From: Deltaproteobacteria bacterium
GTDB taxonomy: Bacteria > Myxococcota_A > Polyangia > Polyangiales > Houyiibacteriaceae
Direction of reading: 5' to 3'
Length of the DNA: 64,000 nt
Assembly: GCA_017644045.1 (NCBI GenBank)
Contig: JAEPMI010000001.1
Coordinates: 426,470-490,469, forward strand
Shown here: positions 7,284 through 15,653 of the stretch, in pieces
Layout of the letters: each line of letters begins with the position of its first letter
Position numbering within the stretch: position 1 is the stretch's first letter
Made by a program: the position numbers and the translations under genes
The notes under the pieces: model-generated
What the model saw: only the letters and a program-made list of their open reading frames with translations
Database searches by the model: none
Told to the model about the DNA's origin: nothing

Positions 7284-8150
7284 TCAGCGGGTGTGCGTCG
7301 GTTCCGCGTGGCTGAACTCGATCACCACGTCGTGCGTCCCGACGGCGGCGGCCTCGAAGGGCTGACGTGGCAGGAAGCGGTTCAGACAACGCGAGCCGCG
7401 CTCGGAGGGAACCGTGCTGCGGAGCACCCGAATGCGGGCGCGCCCACGCCGGTTCACGGTGACCCGAAGCGTGATCGCGCCTTCCGGCGACTCGAGCCGC
7501 GACGCCTTGCGGCGGCAGTCGAGCAGGACGGGGATCGCCTCGCGGAACGAACGCTGGAGCGCGGCGACCTGCTCGGCCGTCGCGCGGCGGCCGCCGGTCA
7601 CGGTGAACTTCACGTGACCGTTGCCCGAGCGCCCCTCCGCGGTGAAGCGGCCGTCCGCGTTGCGGGTGACGGTGACGTCGTCCTCTTCGGCGCGTCGCTC
7701 CTGGGTGGTGGCGACCCCCTCCGCCGCGGAGTTCGTGAAGGTGAGCACGACGAACGCGCTGCCCGGCGGACGAAGCGACCCGAGGTCGAGGCGCCGGAGC
7801 TCGCGGAGGATGCAGCGGCTGAGCTCGCGGTCGTCCACTCCGTCTTCACGCATCTGGACGCTGCCGCCGCTGGCGAGGTCGACGGTCAGCCGCATCTCCC
7901 CCTGCACCGTGGGCCGCTCCTCGGTGACCTCGTGGTAGCAGGTCCGGATGGCGCCCATCTTGGTGCCGACGAGCCCGCCGATCTGCGCGAGCTTGTCTCC
8001 GCTCGTGCGCGGACCACTCTCGAGCGACATCCGGACGTCGGCCGTCGCCGTGATGTTGGCTTCGCCCTGCCCCATCTCCTGGGCGCCCGCGGGCGCGGCG
8101 AGGGCCAAGCCGACGGCCACGAGTGCGAGCTGGATCGGTCGTCTCATCAT
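7284..8150 (-). CDS. Secreted protein with two AgmX/PglI-type C-terminal domains
   Basis: 288 aa with a signal peptide (RRPIQLALVAVGLALAAPAGA). Residues about 50-145 (GAIRTCYHEVTE...GEMRLTVDLASGGSV...SRCILRELRRLDL) and about 195-285 (AIPVLLDCRRKA...ITLRVTVNRRGRARI...SRCLNRFL) repeat one pattern: Cys, a beta strand with G-x-[VA], then a second Cys. This matches the AgmX/PglI (GltJ) C-terminal domain common in myxobacterial envelope and gliding proteins. Likely periplasmic and disulfide-bonded. A GTG at 8159 is an alternative start. Function is not known. Confidence 0.75.
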   Translation of the reverse strand: MMRRPIQLALVAVGLALAAPAGAQEMGQGEANITATADVRMSLESGPRTSGDKLAQIGGLVGTKMGAIRTCYHEVTEERPTVQGEMRLTVDLASGGSVQMREDGVDDRELSRCILRELRRLDLGSLRPPGSAFVVLTFTNSAAEGVATTQERRAEEDDVTVTRNADGRFTAEGRSGNGHVKFTVTGGRRATAEQVAALQRSFREAIPVLLDCRRKASRLESPEGAITLRVTVNRRGRARIRVLRSTVPSERGSRCLNRFLPRQPFEAAAVGTHDVVIEFSHAEPTHTR

Positions 8151-8274
8151 CTGTCCCACGCCCCCATCATGGCCCAGCGACGGAAAGCTCGCAGTGGATC
8201 TTCATCGGATCACTGGGAGAGTCGGCGCTCACACCGGAGAAATCCGTTCCGAGCACCCCATTTGGGGACATGGG

Positions 8275-9645
8275 TCAGGGAGCGGGGACGAGGTCGAGCG
8301 AGAGAGCCCGGGTCCGCGCGCCCATCTCGATGATCGGCTGCACCCCCTCGTAGTCGACACCGGTCAGGACGTGATCGATGGGCTCCTCGAAGGGAGCGCC
8401 GCTGTCGAAGCGGCAGGTGGGGTTCAGCGCCGAGTCCATCGGGTCGTCCCATACGATCTCCCACGTGGTGTCGCCCTCGACGATCCGAGCGCTCCGGCAA
8501 CGCAGACCGAGGCGCCGAGTGTTGCCGGTCGGGAGCACCAGACCGGTGGCGAAGGTCCCCTCCGGGCAGTTCGCCGTGTGCATGAGGAACGCCGGGGAGT
8601 CGCCGGTGAGGCACGTACCCGCGCCACCCGTGGGCGCCGCGCCCGCGTAGGTGTCGACGAAGGTCCCGACCTCGGTCGTGACCCTGTACGAGGTGGGCGT
8701 GGTGCTCGTGTCCTCTTCGTAGGCCACGCTCCGGCAGTTGAGCCGGTAGCGATAGACGCCGTTCGCGTTGCTCATGTCCGCGAGGATCTGACCCAGCACC
8801 TCGTTGCCCGGACACTCCAGTCCGCCCGCGGGCGAGAAGAAGTCGGTCGTGTTGTTCCGGCCCGACACCGCGGGCCCCAAGCTCACGCCCTCCGGACAGC
8901 CGTCGTCGATCCGGCCATCGCAGTCGTCGTCGATCCCGTTGCACACCTCCGGCAGCCCGGGCGCACGGGTCGCGTCGTCGTCGTCGCAGTCGCCACCAAC
9001 CGAGCTGAACCCCTCGAACGAGCCACACGCGCTCACCGCCACGTCGCCCACGCCGTCGCCGTCCTCGTCGCGGTAGTAGGTGTCGAGCGCGAGCTCCTCG
9101 TCGACGTCGCCATCACAGTCGTCGTCGACCTCGTTGCAGGTCTCCGCCTGGCCCGGGAGCGTCCCGTCGTCTTCATCGTCGCAATCGAGCCCACACTGGG
9201 TCCCGTTGCAGCAGCCGTCCCAGACGACTCCGTCTCCGTCGGCGTCGGTGTCGCCGAAGGTGTCGGGGTCGCAGTCCTCGTCGACGCCCTCGGCGTCGCA
9301 GATCTCCGTCGCGCTCGGGTTCCGGCTCGCGTCCGCGTCGTCGCAGTCGTCGCCACCGCAGCGGATGTCGCGCGCGCCGTCACCGTCGGCGTCGGGGCAC
9401 TCCGCCGCGTCGCACCGGTCGTCGAGCTCGTTGCACTCCGTGCCCACCCCGCACGGGGTGCCCCCGGCGAGGCAGCCCATGGCGTTCGAGGCAGGGTCGG
9501 CCGGCGCGCAGCTCTCGGTGCCGTTGCAGAAGAGACCGTCGCTGCAGTCCGCGTCGGCGGCGCAGACCGCGCGCGCATCCATCGAGGGCGCAGCCTCGCC
9601 ACAACCGATCGACGAGAGCAGGAGGAGGCCGGCCAGGAATCGCAC
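8275..9645 (-). CDS. MopE-like Cys/Asp-rich lipoprotein
   Basis: 456-aa lipoprotein (GTG start, lipobox SSIGC, Cys15). Residues about 25-260 are Cys- and Asp-rich repeats of the MopE/Stigma type: C..DADC..G.FCNG, DDCDDADASR, DEDCDPDTFGDTDADGDG, CNEVDDDCDGDVDE, DCDDDDATRAPG, CNGIDDDCDGRIDDG. These are probably calcium- or metal-binding surface modules with many disulfides. The C-terminal 190 residues (GPAVSGRNNTTDFFSP... onward) form a second Cys-containing domain of unknown family. Such proteins are frequent on myxobacterial surfaces. No function is assigned. Confidence 0.82.
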   Translation of the reverse strand: MRFLAGLLLLSSIGCGEAAPSMDARAVCAADADCSDGLFCNGTESCAPADPASNAMGCLAGGTPCGVGTECNELDDRCDAAECPDADGDGARDIRCGGDDCDDADASRNPSATEICDAEGVDEDCDPDTFGDTDADGDGVVWDGCCNGTQCGLDCDDEDDGTLPGQAETCNEVDDDCDGDVDEELALDTYYRDEDGDGVGDVAVSACGSFEGFSSVGGDCDDDDATRAPGLPEVCNGIDDDCDGRIDDGCPEGVSLGPAVSGRNNTTDFFSPAGGLECPGNEVLGQILADMSNANGVYRYRLNCRSVAYEEDTSTTPTSYRVTTEVGTFVDTYAGAAPTGGAGTCLTGDSPAFLMHTANCPEGTFATGLVLPTGNTRRLGLRCRSARIVEGDTTWEIVWDDPMDSALNPTCRFDSGAPFEEPIDHVLTGVDYEGVQPIIEMGARTRALSLDLVPAP

Positions 9646-9682
9646 GGCGGCAGGGTACCAGGCTCCGCCGCTCGGGGAGCGA

Positions 9683-10195
9683 TCACCGCCGACGAGGCAG
9701 GTGCCGCCGAACCTCGCGCACCGCTGAGCGGTCGCCAGCGGCCAGGACCCGCGAGCTGGACCGGTTCTCCACGACGAGCGCGTCGGCCGGGCCACCCGCG
9801 ACCACGAGGACCCGACGGCTCCGGACCTCTTCGGGGGATGGCACGCGGCAGCCTCCGACGATGGGCCCGTCTTCCCGTTCGGTGAACCCTCGCCAGCGCA
9901 CCACGGCGTCGCCGCCCCGCTCGACCGGGCCCATGAGGACCTCGAGCACACCGAACGTGAGCATGGCGTCCGGGATGCCCCGCATGCCTGTCGCGAGGGG
10001 TTCGCTGGCCGCCGTCGCGCTCAGCCGCCCGACGAAGACCGCGGTGGCCGCTGCGAGCTCCTCGCGCAGCGCGCGCCCCCGACGCGGTCGGCAGTCGACG
10101 CGCGCGTGGGCGGCACCGGGCACGACGAGCGCGCCGAGGCTCGCGGCGGACAGCAGCAGGAAATCGCGACGGCTGGAGCACGGAAGAGGGGGCAT
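9683..10195 (-). CDS. Tat-exported small protein of unknown function
   Basis: 170 aa. The N-terminus CSSRRDFLLLSAASLGALVV is a classic twin-arginine signal (Arg9-Arg10) ending at AHA, so the protein should be exported folded. The mature part has few recognisable motifs; it contains Cys residues (VDCRPRRG, GGCRVPSPEEV) and the strand-rich segment AVFVGRLSATA. A similar arrangement is seen in short TIMP-like or NTR-fold secreted proteins, but that is speculative. It lies upstream of the MopE-like gene on the same strand and is divergent from the zinc-finger SDR. Confidence 0.7.
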   Translation of the reverse strand: MPPLPCSSRRDFLLLSAASLGALVVPGAAHARVDCRPRRGRALREELAAATAVFVGRLSATAASEPLATGMRGIPDAMLTFGVLEVLMGPVERGGDAVVRWRGFTEREDGPIVGGCRVPSPEEVRSRRVLVVAGGPADALVVENRSSSRVLAAGDRSAVREVRRHLPRRR

Positions 10196-10279
10196 GGCAG
10201 CGAGACACCCGGGTCGCGGAGAATCTTGGCACACGTCGGGGGACTCGCGCTTCGCGCGATCGCTGCTAGGCAGTGGCCG

Positions 10280-11827
10280 ATGAGCGACGAACGACCAGAG
10301 GCTCCCGCCGAGGGGCTCGACCCCGCCGAGGCGGAGCGGGTGGTCGAGTTCCTCGAAGCGATCGTCGAGGACCGGGGTGTGCTCGCCGACCTGGACACCG
10401 ATCTGATCCGCCGGCTGATGACGGCCGCGGGTCGGGCGAGCCGGCCGACCAAGCACGAACAGAAGAAGCTCCACCGGGAGTACCGACGACGGCGACGGGA
10501 CGCTCGGCGCGCGAAGGACGAGGCGCTCCTCGACGCGACCGGCATCCGCGAGAAGCGGCGCGAGCAGGTCTTCCAGACCCCCGACCAGCACGAGAAGGTC
10601 GACCCGGGCGACGTCTCCGAGTGGCCGAAGCTCATCGAGGAGCGCTGCTGCTACATCTGCAAGGCGAGCTTCGATCGGCTGCACCATTTCTACGACCAGC
10701 TCTGTCCGAGCTGCGCGACGAAGAACTACGAGAAGCGATTCCAGACCGCGGACCTCGACGGGCGCGTCGCGCTCCTCACCGGCGGGCGCGTGAAGATCGG
10801 CTACCAGGCCGGCGTGATGCTCCTGCGCGCGGGCGCTCACCTCATCGTGACGACCCGCTTCCCGGCCGACGCGGCGCGGCGCTACGCGTCGGAGAAGGAC
10901 CACGAGGACTGGATCGACCGCCTCGAGATCCACGGCCTGGACCTGCGCCACACGCCGAGCGTCGAGGCGTTCGCGGCCCACGTGCTCGAGACCCACGCTC
11001 GACTCGACTTCATCGTCCACAACGCCTGCCAGACCGTGCGGCGGCCGACCGGCTGGTACGGCCACCTGATGCCGGGCGAGCGCGCGCCGGTCGCGAAGCT
11101 CCCGGCGGCACAGCAGAAGGCCCTCGCCTCGCACACCGAGCGCATCCGCGAGCTGCAGGCGTCGCTCGGCGAGCCCGACGCTGCGCTCACGGCGGGCAAG
11201 GACGCGAAGGGGACGATGACCTGGGCCGATGCGCCCGCGCTCAGCCAGTTGGTGCTCCTCGAGGAGGATCTCCACGCGGGCGAAGCGCTCTTTCCCGAGG
11301 GGAAGCTCGACCAGGATCTGCAGCAGATCGACCTGCGGGACAGCAACAGCTGGCGCATGACGCTGGCCGAGGTGCCGACCGTGGAGCTGCTCGAGGTGCT
11401 GCTCGTGAACGCGACGGCGCCCTTCGTGCTGAACGCGCGGCTGAAGCCGCTGATGCTCCGAGTGCCGACGCGCGACAAGCACATCGTCAACGTCTCGGCG
11501 ATGGAGGGGCAGTTCTACCGGTCGCAGAAGACCGACAAGCACCCGCACACGAACATGGCCAAGGCGGCCCTCAACATGATGACCCGCACGTCCGCGGTGG
11601 AGTACGCCGAGGATGGCATTCACATGAACAGCGTGGACACGGGGTGGGTCACCGACGAGGACGCGCACGTGATCGCCGAGCGCAAGCGCGAGATCCACCG
11701 CTTCCACCCGCCGCTCGACATCGTGGACGGCGCGGCGCGGATCCTCGACCCGATCTTCCACGGCATCAACACCGGCGAGCACCTCTTCGGGCTCTTCCTG
11801 AAGGACTACGTCGCGACCCGCTGGTGA
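10280..11827 (+). CDS. Zinc-finger SDR-like oxidoreductase, catalytic Tyr replaced
   Basis: 515 aa. Residues 1-115 are charged and helical. C124-xx-C127 and C142-xx-C145 (CYICKAS...CPSCA) form a probable zinc finger. From 160 on is an SDR Rossmann domain (LDGRVALLTGGRVKIGYQAG; HNACQTVRRP in place of NNAG; VNVSAMEGQF). At the YxxxK site the sequence is HTNMAKAALN, so Lys is kept but Tyr is Thr. Ser is kept (NVSAM). The Tyr loss suggests altered chemistry or a binding role. I recall similar proteins in algae and plants, not checked. It is convergent with the next gene, 4 bp between stops. Confidence 0.8.
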   Translation: MSDERPEAPAEGLDPAEAERVVEFLEAIVEDRGVLADLDTDLIRRLMTAAGRASRPTKHEQKKLHREYRRRRRDARRAKDEALLDATGIREKRREQVFQTPDQHEKVDPGDVSEWPKLIEERCCYICKASFDRLHHFYDQLCPSCATKNYEKRFQTADLDGRVALLTGGRVKIGYQAGVMLLRAGAHLIVTTRFPADAARRYASEKDHEDWIDRLEIHGLDLRHTPSVEAFAAHVLETHARLDFIVHNACQTVRRPTGWYGHLMPGERAPVAKLPAAQQKALASHTERIRELQASLGEPDAALTAGKDAKGTMTWADAPALSQLVLLEEDLHAGEALFPEGKLDQDLQQIDLRDSNSWRMTLAEVPTVELLEVLLVNATAPFVLNARLKPLMLRVPTRDKHIVNVSAMEGQFYRSQKTDKHPHTNMAKAALNMMTRTSAVEYAEDGIHMNSVDTGWVTDEDAHVIAERKREIHRFHPPLDIVDGAARILDPIFHGINTGEHLFGLFLKDYVATRW

Positions 11828-11831
11828 GCGG

Positions 11832-12725
11832 TCAGTACGCGGCGCCCGGCTCCGCGAAGTCCTCGAGCGGCGTGAGCGAGCTCGGCAGGCTGACGCGAAT
11901 GCGCTCTTCCATCGTGAGCGCGGGCTCGAAGGCCACCGCGTGCTCGCGCACGGCGAAGCAACGGTGCGCCGGGTGCTCCTGCGACCGCGCGGCGTCGTCG
12001 TGCTCGGAGTCGCCGGGTCGATCCTCGGCGTAGACGACGGAGAGAACCAGCGACATCTCCGAGAACGAGGTGCCCGTGCGCGGGATGATCGCCAGGCCTT
12101 CGCAGGTCAGGCCGGGGCGGCCATCGCAGACCACGGGGCTCGAGTCTTCGATGCCGGTGGCCAGCGGCGCGGCTTCGCTTCGTGCCCCGTGCGACGCGCG
12201 CCGCCAGCGAGGCGGGTGGGCCCGCCCGGGCAACAGATCGCGCGCCGACACGTTGGGGGACAGGATGGCCGCCGGCATGAGCAGGAAGGACACGAGCGCG
12301 CCCAGGAGTGCGCGAGCGCCGCGCATCCCATCGCCCTCTGGAGGCGTCTCGGTGGGAACCGTCTCGCCGGTGAGCTCGGCGAGGGTCTGCGCGTCGGGGG
12401 TGACCTCGACCCAGCGACCGTCGACGCGGAGGCGCGGCCGGAGCTCGACCCGGTCGAGATCGACGGCGTCGCTCGCATAGCGGAGCCGCACCAGGACCGC
12501 GCGCTCGTCGAAGCTGGGCGGCAGGCGGGAACCGAAGAGCTCCGCCTGCTCCTCGTGGTCCACGATCTCGGCGGAGAAGCGCAGATGCGCCGGCACCGTC
12601 GCCTCGACCACCGGGTACTCGACCTCGCCGCGCTCGTAGGCGCACACCGCCTGGCGCGGGGTCTCCACCGCCACCGAATGGGCACAGCCCACGGCCCCGA
12701 GCAGCGCGAACGCGACGACCCGCAT
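11832..12725 (-). CDS. Lipoprotein of unknown function
   Basis: 297-aa predicted lipoprotein with signal MRVVAFALLGAVGC (Cys14). The N-terminal third is beta-rich (VEYPVVEATVPAHLRFSAEI; AVLVRLRYASDAVDLDRVEL). A hydrophobic stretch at about 138-160 (ARALLGALVSFLLMPAAILS) may be a second membrane segment or buried helix. Later segments include TSFSEMSLVLSVVY and CFAVREHAVAFEP. No family is recognised. Its start faces away from the EEP phosphodiesterase gene across 230 bp. Confidence 0.7.
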   Translation of the reverse strand: MRVVAFALLGAVGCAHSVAVETPRQAVCAYERGEVEYPVVEATVPAHLRFSAEIVDHEEQAELFGSRLPPSFDERAVLVRLRYASDAVDLDRVELRPRLRVDGRWVEVTPDAQTLAELTGETVPTETPPEGDGMRGARALLGALVSFLLMPAAILSPNVSARDLLPGRAHPPRWRRASHGARSEAAPLATGIEDSSPVVCDGRPGLTCEGLAIIPRTGTSFSEMSLVLSVVYAEDRPGDSEHDDAARSQEHPAHRCFAVREHAVAFEPALTMEERIRVSLPSSLTPLEDFAEPGAAY

Positions 12726-12780
12726 GGGGGGACTCTAGCTCGCCGGGGCGCCATGTCCCCTCCGCGGGCGAATCGTCACG

Positions 12781-12800
12781 GTGTGCACCGGCTTGCACAC
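12781..12800 (+). promoter_or_regulatory. Perfect dyad, candidate enhancer-binding site
   Basis: GTGTGCA-N6-TGCACAC, seven-base arms without mismatch. It is centred about 86 bp upstream of the start point predicted from the sigma-54-like element at 12851, a normal distance for a bacterial enhancer-binding protein site. The regulator is not encoded nearby. Confidence 0.55.
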
Positions 12801-12850
12801 GCTCGGGCACCCATGCGGGAGGACTCGCGGAATTCGGGGCGAGAGTCCGC

Positions 12851-12866
12851 TGGCACCCCTCTTGCT
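12851..12866 (+). promoter_or_regulatory. Candidate sigma-54 promoter (-24/-12)
   Basis: TGGCAC-CCCTC-TTGCT matches the sigma-54 consensus TGGCAC-N5-TTGCW at every fixed base, with GG and GC at the required spacing. It would start transcription near 12877, about 80 nt before the EEP-family gene at 12956. Sigma-54 promoters with enhancer-binding proteins are common in myxobacteria. Confidence 0.7.
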
Positions 12867-12955
12867 CAGTGACTCACCCGTTCCGGGGACGAGGGTGGCT
12901 GGTCCTCGGAACGGCACTGGTATCGTGACCGAGTGGCTCGGGTGGAGGACGACTG

Positions 12956-14089
12956 ATGAAGCGATGGATTCGAGGCTCTTGGCTCCTGGTGTTCGCGTTC
13001 GCCTGCGGTGAGGACGACCCCGTTCAGCTCGATGAGCCGATCGAGGTGCTGACCTACAACGTGGGGCTCGCCGCGGGGAACGTGCCGATGGTGGACTTGC
13101 GGTCGGTGCCGGTGACCGACGCGCTCGTTGCCGACTCCGCGGACGTGCTCTGCGTTCAAGAGCTATGGAACGACAACGACTATGCCTATCTCGCCGGACT
13201 GGACGCCTTCGCGCACACGCAGCGACTACCCGCGAACGACGAGGAAGGAGTGGCGTGCATTCCTGGTGAGCTCGATCCGCTCGCGGCCTGCGTGGAGGCG
13301 ATGTGTCCCACGGCCCAAGGAGACGCTCTGGGAATCTGCGCCACGAATGATTGCGGCGAGCCGTTCGGTGCGTTGGCGCCAGGCTGCCTCGGGTGTGCTT
13401 CCGAGGTGGTCATGGGCTCGGCCACGTCGAGCCCGATGGACGTCCGAAGCGAGTGTGAGGGTACCGAGGGGTCGCGCTACATCTATGGGGGTACATACGA
13501 TGTTGCCATTCTCAGCCGGCTTCCGGTGACGGCGCACGAGTCGCTTGTTCTCGACTCCTACCTGGTCACGGCCTCGGTCGAGTACGCGCAGGTGCAGACG
13601 CCGACGGGCGGGGGGGTTCATGTCTTCTGCACACATCTCGCGTCCCCATTCCGCGACATCCCGTACGGTGGCGAGTTCGGCTCCTGGGAGAGCGAGCAAC
13701 AGCACCAGGCGGACCAGCTCGTGGGCTTCATCGAGGAGCGCGTCGCCTCGGGCGACCACGTCATCGTGGCCGGCGATCTGAACACCGGACCGATGGGCAC
13801 GGGCTACGAAGCGATCCGCGAGTCCATCTACCGCTCCATAGTCGACCGCGCGGAGCTCGACGAGGGCTTCGCCACCTCGGCCGCGGCGGACTGCACGTCC
13901 TGCCTCGACAACACCTTCCGACTAGAGGCCTCGCGCGCCACGCTCGTCGACCACGTCCTGCTCGGCGGCGACCTCTCGCTCATCAGCGCCGAGCGAACGT
14001 ACACGGAGACGGTCGCGCTCTCTGACGAGATCGACTCCCACCTCTCGGACCACTACGGCGTGCGCGTCGTCGTCGGCCCCGGCGAGTGA
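12956..14089 (+). CDS. Lipoprotein of the endonuclease/exonuclease/phosphatase (EEP) family
   Basis: 377 aa with a lipoprotein signal (WLLVFAFAC, Cys17). EEP motifs run in order: LTYNVGL (about 32), VLCVQELW with the metal-binding Glu (about 65), VFCTHLASP, VIVAGDLNTGP with the Asp/Asn pair, and the C-terminal SDHYGVRV with the catalytic Asp-His. A Cys-rich insert sits at about 100-145 (CIPGELDPLAACVEAMCP...CLGCASE). The best relatives are secreted sphingomyelinase C or inositol-phosphatase-like enzymes rather than repair nucleases, given the export signal. A GGAGG ribosome site precedes the ATG. A sigma-54 promoter and upstream dyad probably control it. Confidence 0.88.
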   Translation: MKRWIRGSWLLVFAFACGEDDPVQLDEPIEVLTYNVGLAAGNVPMVDLRSVPVTDALVADSADVLCVQELWNDNDYAYLAGLDAFAHTQRLPANDEEGVACIPGELDPLAACVEAMCPTAQGDALGICATNDCGEPFGALAPGCLGCASEVVMGSATSSPMDVRSECEGTEGSRYIYGGTYDVAILSRLPVTAHESLVLDSYLVTASVEYAQVQTPTGGGVHVFCTHLASPFRDIPYGGEFGSWESEQQHQADQLVGFIEERVASGDHVIVAGDLNTGPMGTGYEAIRESIYRSIVDRAELDEGFATSAAADCTSCLDNTFRLEASRATLVDHVLLGGDLSLISAERTYTETVALSDEIDSHLSDHYGVRVVVGPGE

Positions 14090-14091
14090 CC

Positions 14092-14535
14092 ATGCCCAGC
14101 CCGCGCCCCCGAGCCTGGCGAGGCGCCTGGCTCGGCGCTTCGCTGTGCGCGGCGCTCACGATCGCGTGTCCCGAGAACGCGATGGCCGACGAGCCCGTCC
14201 CGCTCTCGATGGTGAACCGGGCCCTGACGCAGCACGAGGCGCCACCGGGCCTCTTGGGTGGCGCAGTGCTCACGATCAGCGGTGCCGTGGTCGCCGTCGG
14301 AGGGCTGATCGGAGCCCTGGCGGGAAGTACCTGCTACTCGTCGTGCGGGGGCGACGACCGACCCAACGCCGCCGGTTTCGCGATCGCGGCGGTGGGCGCC
14401 GTTGGGACGGTGTTGGGGTTGGCGCTCGTCTTACCGCTGCAGGTCCGTGCGCGTCGGAAGTGGCTACGCGAGCATGGGCTGCGGTTCTCGGGTCGGCCGG
14501 GCGGTGGCGCGCTGGGTTTCGAGGGGCGCTTCTGA
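14092..14535 (+). CDS. Small exported membrane protein ending in EGRF
   Basis: 147 aa. A signal-like N-terminus (WLGASLCAALTIACPENAMA) is followed by two hydrophobic helices (LLGGAVLTISGAVVAVGGLI; FAIAAVGAVGTVLGLALVLP), a basic stretch (RARRKWLREHG) and the ending GALGFEGRF. The ATG at 14092 is 3 nt after the EEP stop; a GTG at 14086 overlaps that stop. The stop overlaps the next lipoprotein start (TGATG). The helix layout and EGRF end match the C-terminal part of the TPR protein at 55325-56155, which is also followed by a lipoprotein. Confidence 0.72.
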   Translation: MPSPRPRAWRGAWLGASLCAALTIACPENAMADEPVPLSMVNRALTQHEAPPGLLGGAVLTISGAVVAVGGLIGALAGSTCYSSCGGDDRPNAAGFAIAAVGAVGTVLGLALVLPLQVRARRKWLREHGLRFSGRPGGGALGFEGRF

Positions 14536-15002
14536 TGCGAACTGCGTTGGCCCTGGTGCTGGCCACGCTCGGCTGCAGTCCCACTTCCCATGTGCAGGGC
14601 GCGGTGGAGGTCGAGCATCCGGCCGAAGCCAACGGGATGGTGGCCGGGCGCTGCACGACGCGGGATGGTCGCCGAGTGTCCGCCCCGGTGGCGCGGTACT
14701 TCCCAGGTGTCGTTCGGAACCGCCCGCTTCTCTACGAGGCCACCCGCAACGGTCGCGCGATGCGGTTCTCCAACACGTGGAGGGACGACCGAGGCACCCA
14801 CTTCTTCGCCTGGGTCGATGGCGGTCCCGGATACCACTATGTCTTCCCCACGGACGCTGACGCTCCAGCCACCCGCGACGTGCTCGGCCCCGGCTACCGA
14901 GTGCGTCGCCGCCATCGCAGCTACCAACCCGAAGGCGTGACTCTGATTCGGTGCGAGCTCCGCCCGATGACCGGAAACGAGTGGTTCGGTCCGCCGAGCT
15001 GA
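14535..15002 (+). CDS. Lipoprotein of unknown function
   Basis: 155 aa; signal MRTALALVLATLGC with Cys14 as lipidation site. The mature part is rich in Arg, Tyr and Trp (RCTTRDGRRVSAPVARYFPG; THFFAWVDGGPGYHYVFPTD) and looks beta-rich. Its ATG overlaps the stop of the preceding membrane gene (TGATG), so translation is probably coupled. The stop lies 3 bp from the stop of the convergent LolA-like gene. No family is recognised. Confidence 0.7.
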   Translation: MRTALALVLATLGCSPTSHVQGAVEVEHPAEANGMVAGRCTTRDGRRVSAPVARYFPGVVRNRPLLYEATRNGRAMRFSNTWRDDRGTHFFAWVDGGPGYHYVFPTDADAPATRDVLGPGYRVRRRHRSYQPEGVTLIRCELRPMTGNEWFGPPS

Positions 15003-15005
15003 CGC

Positions 15006-15653
15006 CTAGGGAACGCGGAACAGGCGGCGCGTCTCGGCCGCCGAGAACCGCCGGCGCGGGTTCACGTCGAAGATCTCGGTGGTGGTCGTGTCGCCGCTGA
15101 CCTCGACCATCTTCATGGTCTTCACGGCGAAGCCCTCGCCCGTCAGCACCATCTCGCGGAGGAAGCGCGCGAGCTGCTGGTTCCGCGGCTTCAGCGTGAG
15201 CGTCCACTCGGCGCCGTCGCGCTCGTACTCGACCCGGTAGGTGCGCTCGAGCGCGGCGCGGTCGCCGGCGAGCACGTAGCGGAAGCTCTCGACGAAGCCC
15301 GCGAGGACCGGGCTCTCGCCGAGCTCGACGACCTGTCGCTCGCCCTCGGAGGCGAAGGTCAGGCGGTCGCCCTCGAGGAGCGCGTAGCTCTCCGTCGGGC
15401 TGGTCACCTTCCGCATGAGCTTTCCGGGCGGGGTGAAGTAGAGGACGCCCTCGCTGCGCACGGGCACCGCGAGCAGCGCGATGCGCTTCTCCTCGCGGAA
15501 GCGGGCGCTCATCCCCGGCATCGCGGCGAAGCGCTGCAGGAGCGCGTCGAGGCTCGGCGCGCTCTCTTGCGCCGAGGCCTCCGCCGGCGCGAAGGCGGGC
15601 GGGGCGACGCTAAGCAGCGCCAGCAGGGTCCAGAATGCGGTCGCGAATCTCAC
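15006..15653 (-). CDS. LolA-like periplasmic lipoprotein carrier
   Basis: 215 aa with a signal peptide (FWTLLALLSVAPPAFA) and a LolA-type fold pattern: LLQRFAAMPGMSARFREEKR, RSEGVLYFTPPGKLMRKVTSP, YALLEGDRLTFAS, and GDTTTTEIFDVNPRRRFS near the C-terminus. Last gene of the five-gene minus-strand operon; its start overlaps the thioesterase gene by 44 nt. In aryl-polyene-type clusters a dedicated LolA homologue helps move the lipid product to the outer membrane; that role is inferred from the neighbours. Confidence 0.82.
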   Translation of the reverse strand: MRFATAFWTLLALLSVAPPAFAPAEASAQESAPSLDALLQRFAAMPGMSARFREEKRIALLAVPVRSEGVLYFTPPGKLMRKVTSPTESYALLEGDRLTFASEGERQVVELGESPVLAGFVESFRYVLAGDRAALERTYRVEYERDGAEWTLTLKPRNQQLARFLREMVLTGEGFAVKTMKMVEVSGDTTTTEIFDVNPRRRFSAAETRRLFRVP

